NCBI GenBank assembly: GCA_021521415.1
Contig: JAIQDT010001947.1
Span: 186,001 to 250,000, forward strand
Reading direction: 5' to 3'
Origin: Bidens hawaiensis
Lineage: Eukaryota > Streptophyta > Magnoliopsida > Asterales > Asteraceae
Length of the DNA stretch: 64,000 bases
Of this stretch, positions 35,650 through 45,964 are shown one piece after another. The notes under the pieces are model-generated. The model saw only the letters and a program-made list of their open reading frames with translations, had not been told where the DNA came from and searched no databases. Both the position numbers and the translations under genes were made by a program. Numbering within the stretch: position 1 is the stretch's first letter; every line of letters starts with the position of its first letter.

Positions 35650-37149
35650 ATGGCAAGCACCAACAAGGACAACAAGAAAGCGACTTCTAGATCCATTTTT
35701 AATGACCCGGATGGTGTTGAAAATGACCCCGAAGTTATACAAGTCGTCCCGCATAACCGGAACGAAGACGTATGGCGGATTTGGGATTTGGTTGAGTTGA
35801 TCAATGGAGACCTTAAGGCTAGATCGTTGCAAATTTTGTGGCACTTGCTTAAAGAATGATTAGAACACAACTTTAAAAAAACACATCGAAAAGAAATTTG
35901 CAAGGCGTTGAAAGAAGTTCCCGCATCGGACAAAGTCGAATTGGGTAGAGATGGTACAATATTTCGTTACAACATGAAAGCGGTTCATGATAGAATGGAG
36001 AAGTTCGTGATTCAAGAAGGTTTGTCGTTTAACCACTTTGACAACCCTCGTTTGACGACCTTGATTCGAGAGACTTTTCAACCTCGCTACACCCATGTAA
36101 GTTGTACTACCCTTAGACGTCATTGTCTAAAATTGTGGGAATGTGCAAAAAAAGATTTAATTGAGTTTTTTCAAACTACACAAACGAGTGTGAATTAATT
36201 AGTGATGTTTGGTTGACACCACATGTGTTACCAGAATCCTATCTTTGTGTCACCGCTCATTGGGTTGATCCAAACTTTCTGTATCCACATAGCGCCAAAA
36301 AATTGTTTAAAATTGTAGATGAGGTAATAACGACTTTTAACTTGAGGAAAAAATATTTTCAATGTCGTTTGATAACGCAACAAGCAATACGAAGGCGGTT
36401 GAAAATTTTATCATAAAATATACACTACCTTGCTACGGAATTTTTTTTATGCTCGATGTGTTGCACATATTATCAACTTGGTTGTTCAAGAAGGTCTCGC
36501 CAGTGAAACCATGGGCATATTGAATACAAAAATAATTGCAAATCGATGGAAACAAAATATTTGAGGCCGAATTGGGACATTCCAACCCGCTGGAACTCAA
36601 CTTGTCATATGCTCTTGTGTGCTTTTGCCCTACAAGAAACATTACAAGCATTTCATAAAACTCTTGTGGATCGGTGCGAAGCCGATATGTTTTCGGACGG
36701 TGCTTAGATAAATATCTGTTAACTCTTGGAGTATCTTGATGTTTTCAAAACCGCAACAACTGAATTGTCGGGGGTTTATTATCCTACTAGTTGTTGGGTG
36801 TTGCAATAATTATACATCTCCTTGAATTTTAAATAGTTTGAAAACAAGATTGATTTTTTCAATAATATTGTTGAACCAATGAAGGAGAAGTTCAAAAAAT
36901 ATTATGAAAACACACCACCGATGTTTACTTGTGTCGTCGCTTTAAACCCCTATTTGAATGTTGCCGGGGTTGAGGCATTGATAGATGAAATATTTGACAA
37001 CATGGTATGCATGCGATCGACACGATGTTGCCGACAAAAGCGAATGATTTTTTCAACAAATCCTGATCATTATTTCCAAGTTTATGGTCCAAGCTCAAAG
37101 TCGACTTTTGTGAGGCAAACAACAACAAGTAGGCCATGTAAGGACAAGT
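35650..37149 (+). pseudogene. hAT transposase, 5' part (disabled)
   Basis: From the ATG at 35650 (MASTNKDNKKATSR), fragments of a RICESLEEPER-like hAT transposase are seen in shifting frames: LKLWECAKKDLIEFFQ near 36130, PHVLPESYLCVTAHWVDP near 36216, then DNA matching the NLVVQEGLA region at 36475, and FYNNIVEPMKEKFKKYYE-like sequence to 36905. Stops occur at 35857 and 36196 and there are several frameshifts. The frame is cut at 37149 by insertion of E2; the C-terminal part is at 49412. Confidence 0.85.
37145..37149 (+). repeat. Target site duplication of E2 (left), CAAGT
   Basis: CAAGT precedes the TGTTGG start of the 5' LTR and recurs at 49412-49416 directly after the 3' LTR. Confidence 0.95.
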
Positions 37150-37554
37150 TGTTGGTGCATGATGCCAGTAGTTCAGTATCTCGTGTTTATTTGTGTCTGT
37201 AATCGTTAAAGTTGTTCGTTTTGTTTTGAACGTGTTAAGTTTGGTTTGTGTTTAAGCGAAATTGGGAAAGAAGCGAAGTTAAGACAACTTCACCTAGCAT
37301 GTTAGGCGAAGTTGTTGTGATATATATATTCCTAACTTCGGCTTCTTTGGTAGAACTTTTGACGGCTGTTCTGTAACACCTTAGTGTTACGTGTTTGGTT
37401 TTCTCTTGGCAATATAACAAGTATTATCTTACTTACTCGTGTTCTTTACGTGTGATTTACTTGTTAATTGTCTCAACACTCGTATCGTATACGTGGGGAT
37501 TCCGCACCCTCGTGTTACGAGATACTCCTGTGTAGATCCGGCTGGGAACCTACA
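37150..37554 (+). repeat. E2 5' LTR
   Basis: Begins TGTTGGTGCATGATGCC and ends GGGAACCTACA. TATATATAT at 37321-37329 is the likely promoter. GTAACAC-CTTA-GTGTTAC (37374-37391) is a perfect hairpin shortly downstream, and CTCGT-GTT-ACGAG lies near the end. GCGAAGTT occurs at 37273 and 37306. Confidence 0.97.
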
Positions 37555-37556
37555 AT

Positions 37557-37568
37557 TGGTATCAGAGC
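37557..37568 (+). promoter_or_regulatory. E2 primer-binding site
   Basis: TGGTATCAGAGC, complementary to the 3' end of initiator tRNA-Met, two bases after the LTR. Confidence 0.95.
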
Positions 37569-38022
37569 ATTTTGCTCGTGATTGTGTGGTTCGGGATTAT
37601 CACACGAGTGTTAAAACTCATTCCGTTCGACTATTCACGGAACTGTTTTACGTAGAAATATTGCTTCTCTGTCAGTTTCTCAACAATACTCATCAAATAC
37701 ACCATCCTATCACATTCGAAACCTTCAAAAATAGTCGTAGTCAAACCTGCAAAACCATCCGTTCTTCTGGCGAAGTTGCCGTCACCCAAACTAGGGTTTT
37801 AGCGAAGATATAGGGTTTCTGCGAAGTTATGGTACTGGCGAAGTTGTGACTAGCGAAGTTGTTTAGCCAGCGAAGTTGTGTAGCAAGCGAAGTTGTCTAG
37901 TAGCGAAGTTTATAATCAGCGAAGTTATCCTTAGCGAAGTTGGCAAGCGAAGTTGTATTAACTTCGCTGCTTACTGCACACAAAGTCTTGTTTTTAAGTT
38001 TTAAGTCTCGTTTCGTTCAAGT
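37569..38022 (+). repeat. E2 leader with iterated GCGAAGTT motif
   Basis: Between 37760 and 37975 GCGAAGTT appears about ten times in direct orientation plus one inverted copy (AACTTCGC), separated by 5-15 variable bases. The array ends about 45 bases before the Gag ATG. The motif also sits in both LTRs and in the spacer at 45240-45920. Confidence 0.9.
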
Positions 38023-40654
38023 ATGACTTCGATAAACATCACTGAACTGGTAAAGATGGAGGTTGAAGCTGGTTCAGCAACTAAAGCTCCAAAACTGCTT
38101 AAAGGTACTGATTTCGTTGCATGGAAAGATAGATTTGAACAGTATGTGAAGTATCAAGACGCAAAGATCTGGGTCTGCATTCAAGATGGGTACATTCCAC
38201 CAACAACCATGTTTGAAGGTCGTGAACAGATTAAGAAGTACAGTAAGATGGAGGATGATGAAAAGAAGATGTATGAGGCAGAAAGTAAAGCACATGCAGC
38301 CATAACAATGGCACTTCCACAAGAGATTCTTCATACTTTTAAAAAATACAAAACTGCTTGAGAACTAGCACTAGAGAATCGATATGAAGGAAATGTTGGG
38401 ATACGTACCTCCAAGACAAAGCTACTGAAAACTCAATTCTCAGTTTTCAAGTACATGAAAAATGAATCACTTGATGACATCATCACACGATATTATCATC
38501 TGATGACCGAGCTGAATAACTACTCCATTGAATACAAGGAAGAAGAGATAGTAGAAAAGCTCCTTGATGCTCTTCCACCAAAATGAGAGATGTACACAGT
38601 GCTGATGAGAGAAGATAAAGATTTTGAGAAGATTGACTTGGAGACGGTGGTAAATAAATTACGTAATTTTGAACTTAACATGGCTCGAAAGGAGACACAT
38701 ACTGATCAGGTTCAGGATCCGGGAATGTATGGTGCTAAAGTCACTCCAAACTCAAGTTCAAAAACCGAATCCACTGCCTACTACTCAAAGGGGGAATCAA
38801 ACGGCACTCAGGATGGTCATGTGGTACTTAATATGGATGGTGACTTATGTTTTGTAGCAGGAGATAATAGTTCTTCAAAACCTCAAACCACAACTAGTAA
38901 TTTCTCAACCAATGCTTCTAGCAAGAACTACTCACAGATGCCAATGAGTGTGAAATCAGCTGAACAACAGTTTGCTCTCTATGCCTGCTATGAGAATTAC
39001 ATCAAAGGAAAAATAGTCGACCCAGCAACCTTGGATGAGGACTATGATCAGATTGACGCTGATGATCTGGAAGAAATGGATCTGCAGTGGCAGATGGCTA
39101 TGATAGTAAGAAGGGTAAAGAGATTTATGAAGAAAACTGGTAGAAAGTTTGTTGGAGAAAGACCGGGGTTTGACAATTCAAAGGTTCGCTGTTATAACTG
39201 TCAACAAAATGGTCATTTTTCTAAAGAGTGTACAAATGAGAGAGTCAAACGAAATCAGAACAGGCCTGCTCAACAGAATGGAAGTGGAAGTGAAAACAAG
39301 GCTATGGTATCTCAGCAAAACGGTGGATACAACTGGGATATACAAGTTGAGGAGGTGTTCGAACAGGAAAATCTGGTAACTATCGAAACTAGAAGAAGTG
39401 ACAAAGAGACGGGGGAAGATCAAGCATACATGGCAGAAGTGAACAATCAACTCTTAGAGGTATGTTCTGAATCTCATTATGAACAATGTGAAAAACTGTC
39501 TGATTAATTGAAAGCATTAACTGATCAGTTTGTTAGTTTGGACACTCAATTTAAAAATTTAAAAGAAGAACATCACTATTCTAAAACTAAAGAAAATAGC
39601 TACTTGGTAAAAATAAAAGCTAGTGAAAAAGATATCAGAAGTCTTAAAGCCACTCTAGCTGAAAAAATACAAGTAATTGATCTTAGCTATGAAGTGTTAG
39701 AAGAGAAGACCAAACTAATAGTTGAAAAGGATAAACAGATAGCTGATTACCAGGTAAAAGTGGTGGAACTGAACAGGAAAATTGAACAATTTAGAAATTC
39801 TTCAGCGATGCTGGACCACATTATAAGTGTTCAACGTTCCCCAATTAAAAAGGAGGGAATTGGATTCACAGAAGTTCCACCACCATATAATAATAACTAT
39901 ACATATAATCCTAGTAATCAGCAATCCGTGAATGTTGAAATTAGTCAGACAGTTCCAATCAAAGTCTCTACTAAAGACACTAAAATTAATGAGAGTGAAG
40001 CTAGTCAAACAAATTCTAATGTCACAAGTTCCGTCTCGTCTAATTCGGACAAACTGTCTGAATCAGGTAAGATAAAAAGAAGAGGTTGTGTTACTAAAGC
40101 GGGATGAGGACTATAAGTTTGATGAAAAGAAATCTTCCCTAAATCCGTTTGTTCCACCATATGTGAGATAAACTGACAGTAACGCAACCTCATCATCTAC
40201 AACAACTTTTGAAACGAATGTTCAAAACAACAAGAATAAATCGAACAGAAGTTGTTTTAGATGCAACAGGATAGGACACTTTGTTGGTGATTGTCCTCTG
40301 AAACAAAGGAAATATAGAAATATGAGGCCAACAGAAACTGAGAATAATATGAATACTAAATATGATGCTGGTAAGAATGCTAACACATCAACCTTCAATC
40401 GTTGGACTAATCCAAGATTTCAAAGAAACCAGTCTCGTTTTTTCCCAGTAAATCACCAAACCAACAATTATAATTCCATTAATGCTAGAGATTCTCGAAG
40501 GTTTGGATGGCCTCATAGCCAGTCATCTAGAAATTTCCCTTTCAGATCTTATAGAAACTCTCCTCAAGCTAACTTTGGGCAACCAAGGTAATGGATGCCG
40601 GATAACTGGTTTAATCAACCCAAGACCAGAAGGTCTTGGGTCCCCAGATTTTAA
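38023..40654 (+). pseudogene. E2 Gag, enlarged, with stops and a frameshift
   Basis: About 877 codons, twice or more the usual copia Gag. In order: UBN2/DUF4219-like N-terminal region (LLKGTDFVAWKDRFEQYVKY), first CCHC knuckle CYNCQQNGHFSKEC (about 39190), acidic linker, coiled coil (39540-39800), EVPPPYNNNYTYNP, second CCHC CFRCNRIGHFVGDC (about 40253), then an N/R/F-rich tail ending SWVPRF-stop. In-frame stops are TGA 38359, TGA 38584, TAA 39505, TGA 40105 and TAA 40589; a frameshift lies between 40107 and 40250. E1 shares the second half, so the layout is a family trait. Confidence 0.88.
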
Positions 40655-40675
40655 TCTATTTCTTTAATTGTGCAG
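40652..40675 (+). promoter_or_regulatory. E2 gag/pol boundary: TAA plus splice-acceptor-like tract
   Basis: Gag ends TTT-TAA (40652-40654). TAATCTATTTCTTTAATTG then TGCAG leads into the pol codons GAA CAG in the same frame as Gag. It matches E1 in position and type, so the stop is old rather than a random lesion. Confidence 0.6.
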
Positions 40676-43600
40676 GAACAGTCGAACATGGCTGAAAATA
40701 ATATGTGGGTTGTTGACAGTGGCTGTTCCCGGCACATGACTGGTAACAAGAAATTGTTACGTGATTGGAAGCCTGTTCAAGGAGGAAGGATTAGTTTTGC
40801 AGGAGAAAGTGGAGGAAGAATCACTGGTATTGGGACTGTGACGAATGGAAGAATAAAGTTGGAAAAAGTGAATTTTGTGGAAGAGTTGAAGCACAACCTG
40901 TTGAGTGTCTCTCAGATATGTGACAAAGAATACACTGTTCATTTTACTAAAGATGAGGCACTCGTGCTTTATCCTGGTTTCAAGATTCTTGAAACCTGGA
41001 TTGTGATGAAGGCTCCAAGAGAAAAGAACACATATGTAATGGATATGCGGTCAACCGAGATGGCAACGGAAGAGTCATGTCTTCTGTCAAAAGCAACAGA
41101 GTTGAGTCAGAGTTGTGGCACCGAAGAATGGGTCATATTTACCTTCGCAAGATGAACTACATTGTCAAGAATGGGCTGGTACTTGGGGTTCCCTTGAAGA
41201 ACTTCAATTTTGAAGACCAATGTGTGTCATGCAAGAAAGGAAAACAACACAAGAAGCCTCATCACTCCAAGAAGGTTAACTCAATTGTCAGCACCCTGGA
41301 CTTGCTTCACATGGATCTCTTTGGTCCTGTGAATGTAAAAAGTCTAGGAGGAACTTCATACTGTTTGGTTGTAACCGATGACTACTCACGATACTCTTGG
41401 GTCTATTTTCTGAAGGCAAAAGATGAAACAGTTCAATTGGTAATTAACTTGATTACTAAGGTGGAAAATATTGTTGGGAGAAAGGTTAAGTACATCAGAT
41501 GTGATAATGGTTCAGAGTTCAAGAACTATCAGATGGAGATGTTTTGTTTGCAGAAAGGGAAAGAACATCAGTACAGTGCCCCATATACTCCGCAACAAAA
41601 TGGAGTAGCTGAAAGGAAGAATAGAACTCTATTCGAAGGCGCCAGGACCATGCTGGCAGATGCTAAACTTCCTGTGGTGTTCTGGGCTAAGGCTATTGCT
41701 ACAATCTTTTATATCCTTAATCGTGTTTTAACTGTTAAAAGATTAAATAAAACATGTTATGAACTTATGCATGGTAGAAAGCCAAATTTGAAAGGTCTTG
41801 AACCTTTCGGGTCCCCATGTTCGATATTAAAGACTAACTCTAAATTTGGTGAGAAAGCTGACGAAGGTATCTTAGTTGGCTATGTTGTTGGGACACCCAA
41901 CATAAGAGTCTTTAATCTATCAAACAGCAAGGTTGAGGTGGTCTGTAACACTGACATTACTAGATACAAACCACCAAGGCCTAGCATGGGACCAGCAGAG
42001 GCTTTCGACTATGATAAGCTATTCAAATCTTTTAATGTGCCTTACTTGGATTTTGCAGACATAGATTAGAAAATGGCCACACAGATGCTGTTTGATGAAG
42101 AGGAGACTATTGTACAACGCCCGCAATATAATGAAAATCAACCAACCTCGTCTAGTGCGGTTGAAACTCCGGTTGTCTCGAATGAAGATGAATTCTACAA
42201 TCCATTTCACACTCAGCATCACTCGGATGAACTCTCTCCAAATCTAGAAAATGATATGGAAGTCGGTCTAGTACAATCCACCAAAATTCACAAGAATCAT
42301 CCCTTAGACAATGTGATCGGTAATCCTTCTGATGGTGTACGTACTAGAAGAAAGTTTGGATGAAAACACATGTGTGTATGCAAGCATTAAAGACACTGGT
42401 ATTATAAATGAATGCTTGTACGCCTGCTTTATCAGTCAGATAGAACCAAAGAATTATCAAATGGCACTGAAGGATAGCTCGTGGGTTGAAGCCATGCATG
42501 AAGAACTGGCATAGTTTGAAAAGATGGAAGTATGGCAGTTAGTTGAAAAACCACAAGATGTGAACGGTATCGGTACAAAGTGGGTATTCAAGTGTAAGAG
42601 AGATGAGAAAGGGGTAATCATTCGCAACAAGGCAAGATTGGTAGTCAAAGGGTTTAATCAACAGGAAGGAATTGATTAAAATGAAGTGTTTGCTCCTGTG
42701 GCAAGATTGGAAGCAATTCGACTGTTTCTGGCCTTTGCTGCACACAAAGAGATGAAAGTGTTCCAGTTGGATGTGAAGAGTGCGTTTCTGAATGGAAAAG
42801 TCGATGAGGTGGTATACGTCAAACAACCTCCGGGTTTTCCTGACCCAGATTTTCCTGATCATGTATAAAAGCTGAGCAAAGCATTATATGGGCTACATCA
42901 GGCACCCCGGGCCTGGTATGAAACTCTGTCAGATTACTTTCTAGAGAATGGGTTTGAGAGAGGGAAGATCGACAGTACCTTGTTTATCAAACGGAAAGGG
43001 GGTGATTTTCTACTCGTTCAGGTTTATGTGGACGATATCATCTTTGCTGCCTCAAGAGTTACTATGTGTCAGGAGTTTGAAGCAGTCATGAAGAAAAGGT
43101 TTGAGATGAGCGCCATGGGCGAATTAACTTTCTTTTTGGGTTTGCAGGTAGATCAGAAGAAAGATGGCATGTTTATTCATCAAACGAAGTATGTTCATGA
43201 TGTTCTTTAACGCTTTAAAATGGATGATAGTACCCCATTTGACACTCCAATCTGCGTCAACCACAAACTGGGTGCTGATTCCGACAGTGATGAAGATGTG
43301 GATCCCACTCAATATTGGGCAATCATAGGTTCTTTAATGTATCTAACCGTATCTAGACCTGACATTATGTTTGCAGTTTGTCTTTGTGCTCGTTTTCAGG
43401 CTAACCCGAAGGAATCACACATGAAGGGAGTGAATAGAATCTTGCGGTATCTTAAAGGGAAGCCTAAGTTGGGACTATGGTACTCGAAAGGGGGAGATCT
43501 GGATTTGGTAGCATACACCGATTCTGACTATGGAGGTTGCAATCAGAACAGGAAGTCAACAAACGGTGGATGTCAGTTTCTCGGTGGAAGATTGGTGTCG

Positions 43601-43972
43601 TGGCAGTGCAAGAAACAGACCTCTGTAGCCATTTCCACCTGCGAAGCAGAATACATGGCAGCATCCAATTGCTGCTCCCAGGTTTTATGGATACAACAGA
43701 AAATGCGCGATTATGGTCTGAATTTCACTCAAACTCCTATTTGCATTGATAACACTGCTGCTATCTTAGTAACTAATAATCCCGTTAAACACAGTAAAAC
43801 TAAACATATTGACATCCGTCATCATTTTATACGGGATTGTGCTGAGAAGAAATTAACTTGGCTTGAAAAGGTTGATTCACTGGATAATTTTGCAGATCTT
43901 TTTACAAAAGCGTTTGACTGATCCCGTTTTCAAAACCTTGTTGAGCTAAATGGGATGATCAATCCCGAGTAA
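40670..43972 (+). pseudogene. E2 pol (protease, integrase, RT, RNase H), multiply disabled
   Basis: Protease VDSGCSRHMTGN at 40710-40745; integrase finger HRRMGHIYLRKMNY and CVSCKKGKQH, catalytic D, D, E in HMDLFGP, RCDNGSEF and NGVAERKN; RT with QLDVKSAFLNG and YVDD (about 43030); RNase H with YTDSDYGG, STCEAEY and CIDN. Frameshifts fall near 41100 and 42350. In-frame stops: 42067, 42512, 42677, 42866, 43208 and 43919; the true end is TAA 43970-43972 after GMINPE. Several stops replace the Gln, Glu or Tyr codons seen in E1. Confidence 0.95.
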
Positions 43973-44043
43973 CCTTGTTTTTCTTCTTTTCTTAAAAAAA
44001 ACATCACTATCGCTTAAAATTATGTCGGTTGCTCAAGTCTGAA

Positions 44044-44217
44044 GGACATATTCCACGAATATGTTTGGTCCTTGTATCTACTTGTAGATTATAAGTATAA
44101 CCATTAGCCAGATGACTGAAAGCGACTGGGGCGGTTTATGTTGGGTTTTTATTCTTTTGCTTAAAATTAGTCGTTCATACTTTGTCAGAGGGACACATAC
44201 TTGTATGTGGTCGGTCC
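44044..44217 (+). other. Pair of predicted RNA hairpins in the E2 spacer
   Basis: Hairpin I, 44044-44071: outer GGAC/GTCC, inner ACATATTC/GAATATGT, loop CAC. Hairpin II, 44191-44217: outer GGAC/GTCC, inner ACATAC/GTATGT. Each is followed about 40 bases later by an ATAACCATTA or GATAGCCGTT block and then GGGGCG, so the two units are an ancient tandem duplication of one structured module. E1 preserves both with different stem and loop bases in hairpin I. Confidence 0.62.
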
Positions 44218-45936
44218 GGCTGATCCACTGGATCTTCAGGATAGCCGTTTATCTGAAGACTTTGACTTGATCGGGGCGTTTGAATTTAAAATATTTGTTT
44301 TTGGGGACATGATATAATTTTTTCAGTCTATAACTTCGCAAGAAGTTTTTTTATTGGTGTTAAATGAAAATTGACCCAACCTTGGAAAGTGATAGATAAA
44401 CTAATTTTGTGTGTTTAACCGGTGAAGTTATTAGGCCTAAAAGACTCTAGAACGGTCATTGTATGTTATGGTAGCTTTCTATGGTGCGTAAAAGTAGAAG
44501 TGATACAAACTAAATCTTCTCGATTTCCTGTGGAGAGTCATTTTGAGCTGTGCATGTCTCCACATACATCTCTCCGAATGATAGGCAGAAAAGTGATTAC
44601 CCAGTCATACATGAGCCCGTGAGTGTTCTGATTCCCGCGAAGTTAGTGTTATGTTTCTGCAGTGATCCAGATTCGGGACTTGCAGTTGTATACTTATAGA
44701 ACAAAAAAAAACATTACTTTTTATTATCGTTAAGCCTTATGATGATTATCTGGTTACAAACATCAAGAAAGAGGCAACAAAGAATATTTCAAAGCATAAG
44801 AAAGATCGGGAAGAGGAATTGGAACGTCGACATGTGAATATAGATTAATCAGACACTACTGGTCGAAGTCATCTCGGGGTGATTTGGGGAAAGCCAAATA
44901 GCCTTGAGAATAGATAGGAGGCATCACAATCTCTCATGTGATGTCCATCTAAATTTTGAGCTTAATTGAACCTAATCCGTATCACAGATTCAATGAAAAC
45001 CATACTAAGTTTTATACCTGCCTACAACCTGTTTCTCTATGTCATAATACTGCTGAACATGGATCCGTGTGACGGTAACTTAATCAGTATGATTCCTGTT
45101 AGGATCTTTTCTAAAAACACGTTGGGTTTCTGCAAGACTGATATTTGATCCCATTTATTTAGTTATTTAATTTTTGTTTTGTTTTTTTTGTCTTATGGTT
45201 TGTTTTCATTAACACTTGGTTACTTGTTTTTGATCTCATATTTTAAACTTTGGGCGAACTTAACTTAAGGGCGAAGTTGACTTTGATTACACTTTGGGCG
45301 AACTTAACTTCAGGGCGAACTTAACTTCGCCCCTAGGGTTTTTCTAAACTATATAACTGGGATCGGTGGTCAAACCTGGTCAAAATTTTCAAATACAAAC
45401 CCTAGGCGAACTTATTCCTCTGAATCAACAATCATTATTATCTGTTTTTAGTCTGTGTTAAAGGTTCGGTGCATCATTGTGTCTCATAATTCTGTTTATC
45501 AACTGTTAATCTGGTCCGCAATGTACGGTTTTTGGTTTCGTCTTTCATAAAACCCTATAAACACATCGTTTGATCGATTAAAGAGTGGTTTTGTAATTAC
45601 GAGTCATCCATCATCTTAATCGCATACTTATCCTCCTTCGTTTTCCCTCTAATCTCACCGTGTTTTGATAAATCAAATGGTTGATTTCTTTGTTGAACAG
45701 GGGCGAAGTTAGAATTGGGCGAAGTTGAACTTAACTTCGCCCACTTTAAAACTTGTCATTACTGTCCTTTATGTTCAATAAATTGTAACTTCGCTTTGAT
45801 AGTGTTGACTTGGTACATTATGTGTTTAAACTCATCTTATCCAGCGAAGTTCTTTACTCAGCGAAGTTAACAACTTCGCTACAACATAACTTCGCTTCTG
45901 GTAAACAGCGAAGTTATGACCTGGTGATGCAGAGAT

Positions 45937-45962
45937 CTGACTTAGCTCGTTTTGTTTTGTAG
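45937..45962 (+). promoter_or_regulatory. Predicted 3' splice site directly before the extra ORF
   Basis: CTGAC (45937-45941) fits the plant branch point, followed by a T-rich tract GCTCGTTTTGTTTTGTAG ending at 45962, two bases before the ATG at 45965. A spliced subgenomic RNA would place this ATG first. The donor is not identified. Confidence 0.5.
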
Positions 45963-45964
45963 AT

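Larger units (their letters stand above)
43973..45964 (+). other. E2 untranslated spacer between pol and the extra ORF
   Basis: The first 1.3 kb aligns with E1 1-1363, including two hairpins. From 45240 to 45920 GCGAAGTT and GCGAACTT occur about eight times with about five inverted AACTTCGC copies, so it can fold back on itself, unlike the mostly one-way array of the leader. A short open frame (44966-45148) has a counterpart in E1, but most differences change amino acids. Confidence 0.75.

Noticed and set aside
35479..35859. Overlapping ORFs around the hAT transposase start
   Set aside because: Shadows of the transposase start at 35650 and of AACCGGTT subterminal repeats.
36433..36651. Minus-strand ORF
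   Set aside because: Antisense of decayed hAT transposase.
37760..37975. CRISPR-like regular repeat
   Set aside because: An 8-bp word with irregular 5-15 base spacers in a plant retrotransposon leader; no cas genes, no 25-40 bp repeats.
40586..40675. Mini-intron joining Gag to pol (donor AAG-GTAATG at 40588)
   Set aside because: The donor would leave two bases of a codon, putting pol out of frame, and E1 lacks the same donor.
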